64,000 nt of DNA from Schizochytrium sp. CCTCC M209059 (GCA_000818945.1 KN805399.1:62001-126000), one strand, 5' to 3'; shown: positions 45,205 to 55,367, counted from the first letter of the stretch. Numbers and translations: made by a program. Notes: generated from the letters alone by a model not told the origin.

Positions 45205-45218
45205 AAGGTTTTACCCTA
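45205..45218 (-). repeat. Right terminal inverted repeat of Ulp1 relic element
   Basis: AAGGTTTTACCCTA is the exact complement of the left end. The 350 bp just inside it is non-coding. Confidence 0.75.
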
Positions 45219-45406
45219 GTGCACGATCCAGCGCGACGCACGCGCAAGGGTCAGCTGGCTGGCCGTCAAAACACGCGCACACTCACAGGCACGCACGAGC
45301 AAACGCCAGGTATGTTCTCAATGCAAAGAGGAGAGAAAAAAAGAAGAGAAGAGAAATGATGGGCAAGAAAATTGGGCGGATTCTAACATACAGCAAATTG
45401 AGCAAA

Positions 45407-47842
45407 TCATGAGGTTACCGGCTCGACCTTCGAGATAGTGGTGTTTCCCCTGCGTTTCGTGGTAGATGTCGCGCGATTGCGAACATGTCGGAAACCTGCA
45501 CCCTGCGCAAGGCCAGTGGTTGTCCGTAGCTTGGTCGCCGCCGATAGCTCCTTTAAGGCTGCGCGCTCAAAGCGTTGAAGGAGCGCATTGTTATATCTCC
45601 GCGTCGTAAAGAGCTTCATGTATGACTCGTGCGCATCAGGATTGTTCAGAGGCGGGAAGATCCGCGTAAAGTGGCCACGTCGCAATCGCTCGCCCGCTAC
45701 GCGCTGAACGAGCCTTCGGTCTGCTGCAGCGAGCGCAGGCCATGGTTTCGTCGTTAATCCTAGGACGTTGCGCGAGCCTTTGGGCCGGCGTTCTTCAACC
45801 TTTTGGCGCTCGGCGATGGCTTGAGCCTCGGCACCTGACTCGAACGGAGCAGGGATTCCAACGAGATGAAGCGCATCGCAAACTAGCATCGTCTTGACTT
45901 TTCGATCGAGAGGACTCGCAGTCATAAGAGAAGGGGAAATGTTTACTTCTACGAGCCAAGCGCGAAGGTCCCGATCGAGCATGAGGTCGAAGCCAAAGAG
46001 TTCAAAGCATGACTCGCTATGGGGCACGAGCGAAGCCATTTTCTGATTAATGTCATCGTCGGCGGCAATGAGCGTTTTTACAATAACCGCCTCCATGTCA
46101 TCACGAATCTTTTGCGTTGCAGCTCCACCAAAGGTGGCTTCCATGTAGCGATACCAGGCAGAGAGAGACCACTTGGACCCGACGGCATCATTTTCGGCGC
46201 TCTGGTTGTGCTCGAAGCGCTCGCTCTTCTTGTTGATGCTGTAATTGGTAAGATGTCTGAACTGGTTCTTTTTGCTCGCCACAGAGTTCGAATAGGGCTG
46301 TGTACAAAATCTGACCAGGCCTTCCGGAAAAAGGTAGACGCGCAGAGGGTCGTACCCGGTGACGAGCACGTAGAGACGGATGTCAAACTTGAACCGATTA
46401 ATAAGCAAGGGTCGGTCAATGTAACGCTGCACAACGCATCCACGGCTGCTTGAAGCCTTTTTGCTTGAGGCACCCTTTCGTTTTCCGGAAGTCTTGACGA
46501 CCTCGAGCGCGGCTTGATGCGAGAGGACGCGTATGCCTCGGCCCTGTGAAGATGCCAATGGCTTGCGAATCCACGTTTGCCGACGCGCTTGTGGCGCAGA
46601 AAGAACTTGGCGAAGTCTTGCTGCATGAAGAGGAAGAATGTAGGTTTCCGGCAAGAAGCCAAATGCGTTTGTCCCGTTTTCCCGTTTCTTGCGGTTGATG
46701 GTAAAGGCAAGACGGTCCTTGCGGCCAATTGTCCACGAGCCAGCAAAATGATTATGCCGCTGGGAAGACCGAAGTGCTTTCCATTTTTTGGCGTGCTTGG
46801 TCCAGACCACGGCTGACCGGCGCTTTTCGCCGCGGCCGCCCTGCATGCCAGCCGCCTGAAAGACATCCTTGAGGCACTTGCGTTCCCAATAACTCCGCCA
46901 TCGAAAGGCAGATGGATCTCTCTTCTGCGCGTCTTTTGACACGAGCTGCAACGTAATATGATCAGCGCTTTGCGGACGCTGGATTCCAAGCCAAGCGGGA
47001 TACTCAAACCACACAGTGGCTTCAAGCCCAAATGGGGATTGTAAGGCCTGCATCGGATTTGGAATTTCCACGTCTTCACTTGTGCTGCTGCCGCTTGTGC
47101 TGCAAGCCGTAGCTTCTGCTTGGACCAGGTTGTTTCCGCTGTATCGCTCGTACTTTGCTTGCTCCTCATCCAGTTCCTCTTGGTCATCACCATCCTCGTC
47201 TTCGTAGTCGTCGCCATCATCGACATCGAGGTCGTCCTCGCCAAGTCCGCTGTCAACGCAATCATCATCCTCGTCCTCGTCCTCGTTAAGGCCATCTGTT
47301 TCATCCTCCTCCTCTTCCACCGCGCCCTTGGCCTTATTTGGTCTTTTGAGCAAGTGAGAGCCTGGGACTGTGATGATGGCATCTTGATGTGGCGGTTTTA
47401 CCTGCCCATAGATGCTGTGGACGCCATCGTTGCTATTGCTACTGCTGTTGTTGCGACGAAGGACATGACTGACATCAAGGTGAACCCTTGCGAGGCTCTT
47501 GGCTAGTGCAAAGGTATCGTGGTCGCCATCCTCGTCATCCCAGGCATCGAGCGCGTCACTGCGCTCGTCCCTGTCCTCCTCTGGGAGTCTTGCTCTCAAG
47601 ACGGCTTCATTCATTCCAGGCCAAGCACAAAGTACGCGGGCGGGCGAGTGTGAGTCCGAGCAGTCTGCAGACGGCTGACAGGCAGCGCAACGAAGGCACT
47701 CGATCCGTTCCCACTCGCTCAGGCGCGACCGTTTGCGCTCTGAGGTAGTACCTCGACGGACACGCTTTAGGCATTTGGTTGCTGTCTCATCGGACGTCGT
47801 AGTAAGATGAGATCCGTTGGAACAAAAAGAAACATTTATCAT
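45407..47842 (-). CDS. Tubulin-tyrosine ligase-like (TTLL) glutamylase/glycylase
   Basis: 811 residues from ATG 47842; ATG 47614 (MNEAVLRARL) is an alternative start. The first 230 residues are disordered with long Glu/Asp runs. The TTL fold then reads NHFAGSWTIGRKDRLAF, FLPETYILP, WIRKPLASSQGRGIRVL (ATP-grasp loop), QRYIDRPLLINRFKFDIRLYVLVTG (about 470-490), FRHLTNYSIN, FELFGFDLMLD (about 615) and VEVNISPS (about 628), which supply nucleotide and Mg2+ ligands. The order and motif spelling fit the TTLL4-like polyglutamylases, which add glutamate chains to tubulin tails of axonemes and to other proteins. The choice between glutamylase and glycylase is not settled from sequence alone. A basic C-terminal tail could bind microtubules. 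It is divergent from COMMD2. Confidence 0.93.
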   Translation of the reverse strand: MINVSFCSNGSHLTTTSDETATKCLKRVRRGTTSERKRSRLSEWERIECLRCAACQPSADCSDSHSPARVLCAWPGMNEAVLRARLPEEDRDERSDALDAWDDEDGDHDTFALAKSLARVHLDVSHVLRRNNSSSNSNDGVHSIYGQVKPPHQDAIITVPGSHLLKRPNKAKGAVEEEEDETDGLNEDEDEDDDCVDSGLGEDDLDVDDGDDYEDEDGDDQEELDEEQAKYERYSGNNLVQAEATACSTSGSSTSEDVEIPNPMQALQSPFGLEATVWFEYPAWLGIQRPQSADHITLQLVSKDAQKRDPSAFRWRSYWERKCLKDVFQAAGMQGGRGEKRRSAVVWTKHAKKWKALRSSQRHNHFAGSWTIGRKDRLAFTINRKKRENGTNAFGFLPETYILPLHAARLRQVLSAPQARRQTWIRKPLASSQGRGIRVLSHQAALEVVKTSGKRKGASSKKASSSRGCVVQRYIDRPLLINRFKFDIRLYVLVTGYDPLRVYLFPEGLVRFCTQPYSNSVASKKNQFRHLTNYSINKKSERFEHNQSAENDAVGSKWSLSAWYRYMEATFGGAATQKIRDDMEAVIVKTLIAADDDINQKMASLVPHSESCFELFGFDLMLDRDLRAWLVEVNISPSLMTASPLDRKVKTMLVCDALHLVGIPAPFESGAEAQAIAERQKVEERRPKGSRNVLGLTTKPWPALAAADRRLVQRVAGERLRRGHFTRIFPPLNNPDAHESYMKLFTTRRYNNALLQRFERAALKELSAATKLRTTTGLAQGAGFRHVRNRATSTTKRRGNTTISKVEPVTS

Positions 47843-48260
47843 TCTGCCATGATCATTGCAAGTTTAAGTTGTGCCGTGCCGTCCGGGACAATCAGTCTCG
47901 GGTCACGGGTCAAGGGTCCACAGCCACAGGAGTTGTCGCGGCTTTGCATTGCGCAGCGTAGTAACAATGACCACGATGATTGTGGCGTGTTCCATGTTGG
48001 CTACAAAATGGGAAAAGCGCGATCAATCTCCATTGTGCACCAAGCGTTGATACAGACACGATTCATCTCTGCGAAAGGAGTGGGCTTGTGGGCTCGCGAG
48101 CTTGCTTGCGCGCGCTTGCGCGGGGGCTAGGGGGGGTATGCAACGGTAGCCTTGCCTTGGCTTGCTTGAGCGAGCATTGTAAAGTAAGACAAAGCTTCGT
48201 GAAAGAGGAGGTCGTGAAGCGTGGAGACAGATTCGTTGGTGATACCTATCAAGTTTTTTG
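47843..48260. promoter_or_regulatory. Divergent TTLL/COMMD2 intergenic region
   Basis: About 420 bp between divergent starts, with a GC-alternating stretch and a G run near 48105-48137 and CTTGC-like repeats near 48150. No gene is seen. It is expected to serve both genes. Confidence 0.45.
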
Positions 48261-48908
48261 ATGAAGATCTCTTCGAGCGTGGCCGAGGGCGCAGCTCTCT
48301 TGGCGCAGCCAGTCGAGCGGGAGGCTGCGGTCAAGGGTTTCCTGCAGGTAGTCCTTGAGGCCGTGCGTGCGCAAGAAACATCAGAGGCGGCGGCAGCACA
48401 GGAAAAGCAAGCCCGAAAGAAGATCGCCAAGGCGGCTCGAGCTCTTGAAGAGCCCGTGCAAGCTGTAGAAAGATGCTTTAGCGCATTCGCGAGATTGTTA
48501 CTCGAGTGCGCGCGTGAGCGGCCCGAACGCGACCGTTTTCTGGATGTTGTCGCGGAGGCGCTTCCGTTTACGTCGGAAACGTGCATCGAAGTCTTTGATT
48601 TCTACAAGTCACATGAGGATGAATTGGCGGATGCACTCGAGGCTCAAAGAGATTATCACGGCAGAGGGGTCCTTGGGAGCATCCCATGGTGCGAGGATTT
48701 TCGCTGGCGTCTTGATGTGCAAATCGCCTCAAGAAGATCTGCGAACTGTGTACAGCCCAACTTTGTATTGCGTTTTGACACAAGTGATGGAAAATCACAC
48801 GCACTTCAAGCTTCTGCAGCAGGACTTGCGCATATTCACGGTGAACTCAACGATGCACTGGCTCAGCTTGACACTGTGCATGTGCAGCGTGTTGAGCGAT
48901 ATTTGTAG
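48261..48908 (+). CDS. COMMD2: COMM domain-containing protein 2 (COMMD2-like)
   Basis: 215 residues. The all-helical N-terminal HN domain covers about 1-130. The COMM domain, about 141-212, begins with the conserved tryptophan segment DFRWRLDVQIASRR and ends in the amphipathic helix GELNDALAQLDTVHVQRVERYL. The spelling WRLDVQ-ASR and the C-terminal helix fit COMMD2 better than other paralogues. COMMDs form a hetero-decameric ring within the Commander complex, which recycles endosomal cargo with CCDC22/CCDC93 and retriever. The start is the first ATG; the frame opens 3 bases earlier at TTG. Confidence 0.85.
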   Translation: MKISSSVAEGAALLAQPVEREAAVKGFLQVVLEAVRAQETSEAAAAQEKQARKKIAKAARALEEPVQAVERCFSAFARLLLECARERPERDRFLDVVAEALPFTSETCIEVFDFYKSHEDELADALEAQRDYHGRGVLGSIPWCEDFRWRLDVQIASRRSANCVQPNFVLRFDTSDGKSHALQASAAGLAHIHGELNDALAQLDTVHVQRVERYL

Positions 48909-49213
48909 TCGTCGATACATTGGGTGGTAAAAGTATAAAGAAAAAGACTTGTCGAGAGCTGTTGTTATTGTTGCTGGTGTTGTTCTTATTGTCGTTGTTG
49001 CTGAAGTTGTGTACAAACGTTGAAAGCCAAATCTTCGAAAACGTTACTTTCTCAGCCAATCCTCGATAACGTTGCGTTTGCTCTTATCTGGGACTCCTTG
49101 CTTGACTCCACGAACAGTAAGGAGCAGCACGGAGCTGTGGAATTGCCAACAGCGTGAGGCTTTGGAAGTTTAAGTTTCCAGCCAGCAAAAGTCCAAAGCG
49201 ATCTTCGGTCGGC
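48909..49213. other. Short intergenic region with TTG-rich tract
   Basis: About 300 bp between two plus genes. A degenerate TTG/TTA trinucleotide tract lies at about 48959-49010. Nothing else is seen. Confidence 0.45.
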
Positions 49214-50086
49214 ATGGTCGTATACTCGGTCTACCTCGCGGCGGGCGCGCTCGCGGCGGCGGGAGCGGCGACCTTGGCCCCTCCGCGCGCGCTGGGCTCG
49301 CTGGTTGGCAGCGCGCCGCTCTTTTCTTCTTTGCTCTCGTCTGTCCCAACGGCGGCAACGAAAGATGGCGGAGTGGCGGGGACTCATCCTCAGGACTCTG
49401 CGATGTCTGGGCTGCGACTCGTGCCAGGCTTGCTGCTTTGGTACGCGGCGTTGAACCTAACGAGCATTTCCTATCTGTTTTATCTGCGTGTGTGCCACAA
49501 TCTCATGGGTAAGGACATTCGTACAGGTCAAATTCCATGGTGGTCGTACGTTATCTTTTGGCCCTTTCATGTGGTGAACCTTGTGCTGGTGTACTCGAAG
49601 CGCTTCATCTTTCGGCGCCACGTACCACTTGCTTCGGAGGTCCTTCCCGACTTGTGGGTTGGCACATATTTTAGCGACGTGGCGCGGGCCGTGGAGTGGC
49701 AAGGGATTGTGGACCTCACCACGGAATTCTCGGAGCGGTCTCGGGCAAGGAACTATCTTTGTCTACCAAGCTGGGACGGTTTGCCGGCCACCGACAAGGA
49801 CTTGACACGGGGCGCGTCCTTTATTCTTGAACATTGGAAGCAGGGACCAATTCTGTGTCACTGTGCCGCGGGAATTGGGCGCTCAGCTACAATGGTTTGC
49901 GCCGCGCTAATTCTTGCTGAGAAGGCGAGCTCCGTGGATGAAGCGGAGGCAATGATTCGTGAAAAGCGACCCATCGTGCGTCTCAATGCAAAAATGCGAA
50001 TGGCGCTCGAAGCTTGGTCTTCAAACCTCGATGCATTGCGCCCAAATACTGATTCTGCGGCAGCAACAGCGACAACCGACATGTAA
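49214..50086 (+). CDS. Membrane-anchored dual-specificity protein phosphatase
   Basis: 290 residues with three hydrophobic segments ahead of the catalytic domain: about 3-21, about 68-91 (LLLWYAALNLTSISYLFYL) and about 109-128 (WWSYVIFWPFHVVNLVLVY). The phosphatase fold, about 138-280, starts with the DSP pattern SEVLPDLWVGTYFSD. It has the general acid Asp188 (PSWDGLP) and the P-loop HCAAGIGRSA, with nucleophile Cys217 and Arg223, 29 residues apart as usual. The domain would sit on the cytosolic side of an internal membrane. Whether the substrate is phosphotyrosine/threonine or a lipid phosphate cannot be told. The frame reaches 49154 only through GTG; ATG 49214 is the first and removes a short basic leader. 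Confidence 0.87.
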   Translation: MVVYSVYLAAGALAAAGAATLAPPRALGSLVGSAPLFSSLLSSVPTAATKDGGVAGTHPQDSAMSGLRLVPGLLLWYAALNLTSISYLFYLRVCHNLMGKDIRTGQIPWWSYVIFWPFHVVNLVLVYSKRFIFRRHVPLASEVLPDLWVGTYFSDVARAVEWQGIVDLTTEFSERSRARNYLCLPSWDGLPATDKDLTRGASFILEHWKQGPILCHCAAGIGRSATMVCAALILAEKASSVDEAEAMIREKRPIVRLNAKMRMALEAWSSNLDALRPNTDSAAATATTDM

Positions 50087-50619
50087 CTTTTGCAATTCGT
50101 CGCTTATTGGTTTTTAGAAAACATGGTGGAGATGCACGAGCACGGCCAAGGAAAATCCATTTTGGATGGTTTACATCTGGCGCGACACAACGAGGAGGTC
50201 TGCATGCATCTAATGATGAAAACTACACCGCTACACTTTGAGACGAAAGAGCTTCATCTCAGCACTTGACTCGCAATGAATCTTTTCAGCATGTGTGTAC
50301 ATTGGAAAAGGACCAATGCTGACATCCTCCATGATGCGTGGGCCTAAGAGTAAGTAAAGTCACGCTATCCCCACAATGGTTTTTTGGTTGCGAAAAGCAT
50401 TTAGGCCTAGAACCTTTTTACATTTGTCGTCGCAGAGTGCTGGTCTTTGCTCCGAATGGCGGTTCTCTCTTACAGCACAGGGAGTAATAAATATTCATAA
50501 GTTTGTCCAGAAATATTCACAAATTTGTCCAGGGCAGGAGAGCCTGATCCGAAGAGAGGCAAGAGGTAAACTGATTCAAGCAACCAATTTCTGATCTTGA
50601 GCAGCGCGATGGCACTTGA
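50087..50619. other. Convergent intergenic region
   Basis: About 530 bp, AT-richer than its surroundings, holding both 3' UTRs. A near-duplicate motif (gtccagaaatattcac / gtccagggc) lies at 50505-50535. No gene. Confidence 0.45.
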
Positions 50620-51450
50620 TCATTTATTATTGGATGTGAAAAGACGATTTGCAAGAGCCAACCCGGCCGGAGAGAGCTTGCTCCTTTTGGAATTTTGCCT
50701 GCTCGAACGCTTCGTGCGGGACGAAGAAGTCGAACGCGAAGATTTTGCCTTGGATGCAAGCTGCCGTGCAAGCTCGTCACGCTTCGGCAAGGCGGGGACG
50801 GCAAAGGCTGAAGGCGTCGATGAAGAGGAGGAGTTTGACGATTGGTTCGTGTTCATGATGCCCGAAAGCTTTTCGTCATCTTCAAGATAGGCATAGCCAA
50901 AGTGGAGGTGTTGTGGCGCACTCGAGATGTGACCAGGAAGGACTGTCTGCTCGGTGAGCCCGGAGAACTCTGAAATGGTGTCGTCAACGTCATCTTCAGT
51001 AAACCTGGTATTTGCAGTAGAAATACGACGACGCGGATTCTGTGCGGAGCGCGCAGTTGCTTGCGCTTGCGGAAGACGCTGGTCTCCGAGCAGAGGGAAA
51101 CGCGCGGGTTTATCAGGATTGACGCCTCGATCTCGCGTCCGTTTGCGGGTCTCGCGGGCTTGTTCATTCTGCAGACGTGAGAAATCTGCATTGCGTCGAG
51201 ACGTATGGCGCCGTACAAAGTCGTCGAGGCGAAATTGTTCTTTGCCGCTGAGTTCATCACGTTCGTCGTCGCTGTCGATGGGCGGAGCGTCTGGGAAAAA
51301 GTCTCGGCGGATGATTCGGGTCATATGCCGCACGAAGTCTTGGTCTCCGAGCACCTTTTGTCTCGTGGACGACGCTGCTGCGCCGCCAGCTGCAGCGGGT
51401 CCGGACTCGTCGCGCCGCCTGCGTTTTTTGGTGGTAGCCGTCTCGTCCAT
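50620..51450 (-). CDS. ESS2: ESS-2/DGCR14-type splicing-associated nuclear protein
   Basis: 276 residues. A basic NLS-like start (TKKRRRR) is followed by the Es2 family opening, VLGDQDFVRHMTRIIRRDFFPD (residues 33-54), and helical RLDDFVRRHTS. The C-terminal Es2 signature reads VPALPKRDELARQLASKAKSSR, then LSPAGLALANRLF at the very end. A Ser run lies before it. ESS-2 associates with the spliceosome C complex and influences splice-site accuracy. Orthologues are usually 400-500 residues, so this copy is compact, with most of the central low-complexity part missing. It is convergent with the phosphatase. Confidence 0.86.
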   Translation of the reverse strand: MDETATTKKRRRRDESGPAAAGGAAASSTRQKVLGDQDFVRHMTRIIRRDFFPDAPPIDSDDERDELSGKEQFRLDDFVRRHTSRRNADFSRLQNEQARETRKRTRDRGVNPDKPARFPLLGDQRLPQAQATARSAQNPRRRISTANTRFTEDDVDDTISEFSGLTEQTVLPGHISSAPQHLHFGYAYLEDDEKLSGIMNTNQSSNSSSSSTPSAFAVPALPKRDELARQLASKAKSSRSTSSSRTKRSSRQNSKRSKLSPAGLALANRLFTSNNK

Positions 51451-51632
51451 TGGCCCTGGCTCTGCCTGCGTTCACGTCGCGCTCGCTGCCAGAAAGCGCG
51501 CAGGAGAGACGGAGAGTTGGCAGCAGCGGAGGGCGCGAGGAGAAGCGGCTGAGACGAGGCGTGATCGACGGGCCGGGAGCGGCCGACGCGAGCCCCGAGC
51601 TGCGGCGTTGCAGCGAGAACGCTCCAGCCGTG

Positions 51633-51674
51633 CTTTGTTTTGCTTTGCTTTGCTTTGCTTTGCTTTGCTTTGCT
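51633..51674. repeat. (TTTGC)8 pentanucleotide array
   Basis: Eight tandem TTTGC units lie just upstream of the ESS2 start region. Confidence 0.9.
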
Positions 51675-51978
51675 GGGGACTCGACTAACAGTAAAACTTT
51701 TAGTGTCTGCTCCTTCAAGTCGTTTTCCTTCGAAGAAGACTTGCTTTGCCCGTCTCAGCTTCGAAGGCGTCGTTGCGCAAAAGGTTCATGATCGTGATGC
51801 TCGTTTCTTCTGGCTCTTACTTTGGGATGTGCGGTCTCACCAGCGCAGCGACCAGCTGCAAGCGCACGACAACGCTCCGTGCGACCGACAGTTGAAGAGT
51901 TGTGTGTGCCTTCTTTGTGAGTTGACTGACTGCCCGTCGAGTCGCGCGCTCACCCGTGCGCGCTCACCCGTGCAGCTA

Positions 51979-52015
51979 ACACGCAGACACAGACGCAGAC
52001 GCAGACGCAAACAGA
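51979..52015. repeat. (CAGACG)n hexanucleotide array
   Basis: Tandem CAGACG/CAGACA units, about 6 copies. Confidence 0.8.
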
Positions 52016-53685
52016 CGCCCGCGCGCGAGCTTGGCTTTTGTCTTGCCGTCACCACGAACGCATTCGCCAAGGTCTGCAGCTGCACTGCGCCACGCGACCC
52101 TGCGCGGCTGCGGACCGTCATAAGATAAGGGACGGGACGCTCGAGATCTTGATCTTTGCTCCACGACCTCCTTCCGCGTCGAGGCCATGCATTCATTTCT
52201 CAGCCTCCACACCGCGACTGGCCCTGATGGCGGGACGAGCGGACCGCTGCAATCGAGTTGCTCGCGCAGTGCGCCACTGGGACACGCCGGAGGGAGGCTC
52301 ACCGCAGCCCACTGGGCTGGCTGGCTCACTGACAGCGCCACGAGCACCGTCATCGTCGATGCGATGTGGCCGCAGCCGAACCCAGGCCTGCCTCCAATCC
52401 TATCTTGACAGCGAGCGACCGCGACCCTGGCGACGTCGATCCTGGCGACGTCGACTCGAGGTCGAAGGGCTGGAGAGGCAGGTGGGATGTGATATGCAGG
52501 CCGAGTCCTCGGCGAAGATGCCGAGCCAGAAGATCAGATCAACGAGACGGCGCGCGAGATCGAGAGGCCATGCGGGACGCTGGTCGCTGTTGCCGTGGCC
52601 GATCGCCGATCCTTCGAGGCACGCACATACATCCCAGGCCACAGCCACAACAACGATCGAACTCAACTGTAAACGCTGTTGCAAGGATGCAAGGATGGAT
52701 GGCCATGGATGATTGGTTGATTAATTGGTTGATTGGCGAGGTGGTGGGCCCACGCGAAAATGCCGATGGCGGACGTGAAGCGAAACCGAATTCTTGTCTT
52801 GTCCCAAGACGCTCATCGCGGTCAGCAGATGCAGAGACTGCCAGCGCGAGCCGATGCAAAGGGAGCTTCCAGACGCAGCCGCTGTTGCAGTCGCTTGCTC
52901 GCTCTCGCATCGCAGTACTTTACATTGCATTCACCATTTGGATTATCACTAGTACGCACAAACATACAGTCTGACTCGGAAGATGTCCCGTCTCGAAGCG
53001 TCGCCGCGAGCAGCGCAGCCAACGGCCAGCCACAGCCAGCTGCAGTTGCAGCTTGCTCAAGCCTGTGTCGTGCGGCAGTGCAGGCGACCGCGATTGCCAG
53101 ATCGATCCCTTGACCGAATCCCTGTCGCTGAAGATATTCATCCGCTTGTCATGACATCGATCCCCAGCTGCCAGTGGCTTTGTGGCCGAGGCTTCAGCAC
53201 CGTCGGTCTCCGAGCACAAGGGAACCCAATCTCCTGGATGCTCCGCCGCTGTGGCTGCAAGAAGAGCTCTTTTCCCGCCTTCTTTTCACGATCAATCTAT
53301 TGCGTCCCACCAGTGCGTTAAGTAAAGCGATCCTCCGGTTCTTCGCTTTTGGCGTGGGTAATCGCGCGCGACGACGGTAGCACGGCATGCATGGCGCGGC
53401 TGCGGTTCGCCGGGAGATCAAAACAGCCGACGACTTGATCAGCGACCGAGCGACGAGGCTGACTTTGCTCAAGATCGATCGACAACAAGTAAGCAAGCCT
53501 CTTGTGGCGGCGGAAGGCCGCCATGCGACGGATTCGGCCTTGCTTCTCTCTGCGCTGCTCGCGGCTCGCCAGTCGGCAGCCGTCGAACTTCGCCGTGCGT
53601 CCGTCGAAACCTCTCCTCGCGCTCGTCATCGCGCGCCTGCCTGGCTGTGCCTGGACGTGGCCGCGAGCGCAGGGCGGCTGGCGCC

Positions 53686-53790
53686 CCAAGGCAAGGCAAG
53701 GCAAGGCAAAGCAATGTAAGGTAAAGCAAGGCAAAGTAAAGCAATGTATAAGGCAAGGCAATGTAAGGCAAAGCAAGGCAAGGTGTCCAG
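53686..53790. repeat. GCAAA/GCAAG pentanucleotide array
   Basis: About 100 bp of degenerate GGCAA, GTAAA and GCAAT units. It is the complement of the TTTGC array 2 kb to the left, with occasional TGTA insertions. Confidence 0.85.
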
Positions 53791-54754
53791 CCGCTGCTCG
53801 TCAAGGCACGACACTCACGTGTATCGCAAGCAGAAAACCTTGCGGCGGAGATCCAACCAACCAGTTCAGGGCCGTGAGCAGTCCACGCGCACGAACTCGA
53901 CGCCAATCAAGCTCGGAGCCATGCCTCGCTCGCCGGCCACCATCGACCCGAGCAGCGCGGGGCGTCTGGCCCTGGTCCCGCGGCCGGGTCCTGGAGAACT
54001 AACTCGCGGTTCGGCGGCCGGCTCGTCGGCCTGCCCGACTGACTGACGCGCTGCTTCCTGCGCGCGCGGCGCCCACTGCGGCTGCGGGGCCAACTGCTAC
54101 CCCCCCGCCTCGCGAGCAGCTTTCGCTGCGGGATGGCGCGTGCCCTCGACGCGCCCTTCCCGCATTCCCTTTCAGCCACAGCTGCGCGGACCGCGGACTC
54201 AGCTGTGGGCGAGCGTTATCTCTGTGGCACACAGAAGAGGAAAAAAAAATAAATTGAAAGCGGAGTCGAGCAGCGAAAGCGGAAGCCGCTGCGGCTCGGG
54301 CAGCAAGAGAGAGAGCGGCCACGGCCGCGGCCTCCGTCGCGGTATCTCGAGCCCAGGCCCCGGGCTGCTGGCCGCGAGGCGGGGCGGGGCGCAGGAGCGG
54401 CAGCGGTGGCTTGCCTCGGCCCGTTGGGCCTCTATTTCCTTGTTTCTTTCTCGCAGCAGCCCGTGCTTCTTCTTTCTTGGCGCGCCCGGAGGCTCCCGCG
54501 ACGTCCTCGGCGACGCTCCGGTGACGCCCCTCTTGCCGGGTCCGGTTCGCGTCGCACATATCAATCAACGTCTATTTGCGCGCACGGAACGCGGCGCGAC
54601 CCGGATATTTCTGCGCGGCCGGCGTCACCGGTGACGGCGCCGTCATCGCCCGCTCGCGCCGCGCAAAGCCGCCCCGAGAACCTAGCTAGCTGCCTGCCTG
54701 GGCAGGCGCAGCAGCACGCTCCGCCCGCCGCGAGGCCGCTCCGCCTCGCCCCCG

Positions 54755-54842
<88 letters not shown>

Positions 54843-54843
54843 C
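54755..54843. repeat. (CAGG)22 tetranucleotide microsatellite
   Basis: An almost perfect 89-bp array of CAGG/GGCA units. The same motif recurs in short form at 3847-3873 and near 13572. Confidence 0.95.
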
Positions 54844-55024
54844 GGTGGTTGGTTGGGCTGGCTGTGGCCGCCGCGGCGCTGCTGGCTCACCCGTGAGCCA
54901 GCGCCGGCGAGCCGAGGTCGCGCGGCGCGGCGCGCAGTGCTACAGTGAAGTTTGCCTCGTCTGGCTGCATGCAGATCGCGCTCGTGAAGCTGCGGCCGGC
55001 CGGGCGGTCGTGTCGGCTGCCTGC

Positions 55025-55065
55025 CAGCCAGCCATGCGTGGCCAGCCATGCGTGGCCAGCCATGG

Positions 55066-55100
<35 letters not shown>
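55025..55100. repeat. GGCCAGCCATGCGT units followed by (AGC)n
   Basis: Short tandem copies of a 14-mer-like unit lead directly into about eleven AGC triplets (about 55067-55100). Confidence 0.85.
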
Positions 55101-55365
55101 TAACTAAACTAACCTAACGACTGCATGCGTGCGAGCTCTCGAGTCTCGGCCCAGACGAGACGCGGACGGTCGGTCGGTTGCCCGCACCGCTGGCTGCGAG
55201 GGAGGAAGGAAGGAGGGAGGGCAGGCGGCTGCTGCCAGCGGCGCGGACGGGGACGCGCGCGAGGAAGTTCGGCCGGTCGCCAGGATCCAGCGTCTTCCTC
55301 CGGCCGAGCAAAACACGGCGTCACTGCCCTCTCTCCCTCCTTTGCATGTATAGAATCATTTTGTT

Positions 55366-55367
55366 CT

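Larger units (their letters stand above)
42813..45218 (+). mobile_element. Decayed TIR-bounded element carrying a Ulp1-type protease relic
   Basis: TAGGGTAAAACCTT at 42813-42826 is matched in perfect inverted orientation at 45205-45218, which bounds about 2.4 kb. The outermost TA on both sides may be the target duplication, leaving 12-bp ends GGGTAAAACCTT. Just inside the left end are two direct copies of TTAGAATCGAC (42826-42836 and 42842-42852). The interior encodes, on the plus strand, a C48 (Ulp1-like) protease domain and a downstream SAP-like/helical frame, broken by in-frame stops and frameshifts. No transposase is visible, so it is probably a degraded or non-autonomous copy. Ulp1 domains are known as passengers in several eukaryotic DNA transposon groups. 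The family here is not recognised. Confidence 0.72.

Noticed and set aside
46078..47382. 434-residue second minus frame within the TTLL gene
   Set aside because: The main frame carries all TTL motifs; this is an overlapping shadow.
54755..54843. CAGG array as a CRISPR or minisatellite with spacers
   Set aside because: The unit is 4 bp with no spacers, in a eukaryotic context; it is a simple microsatellite.
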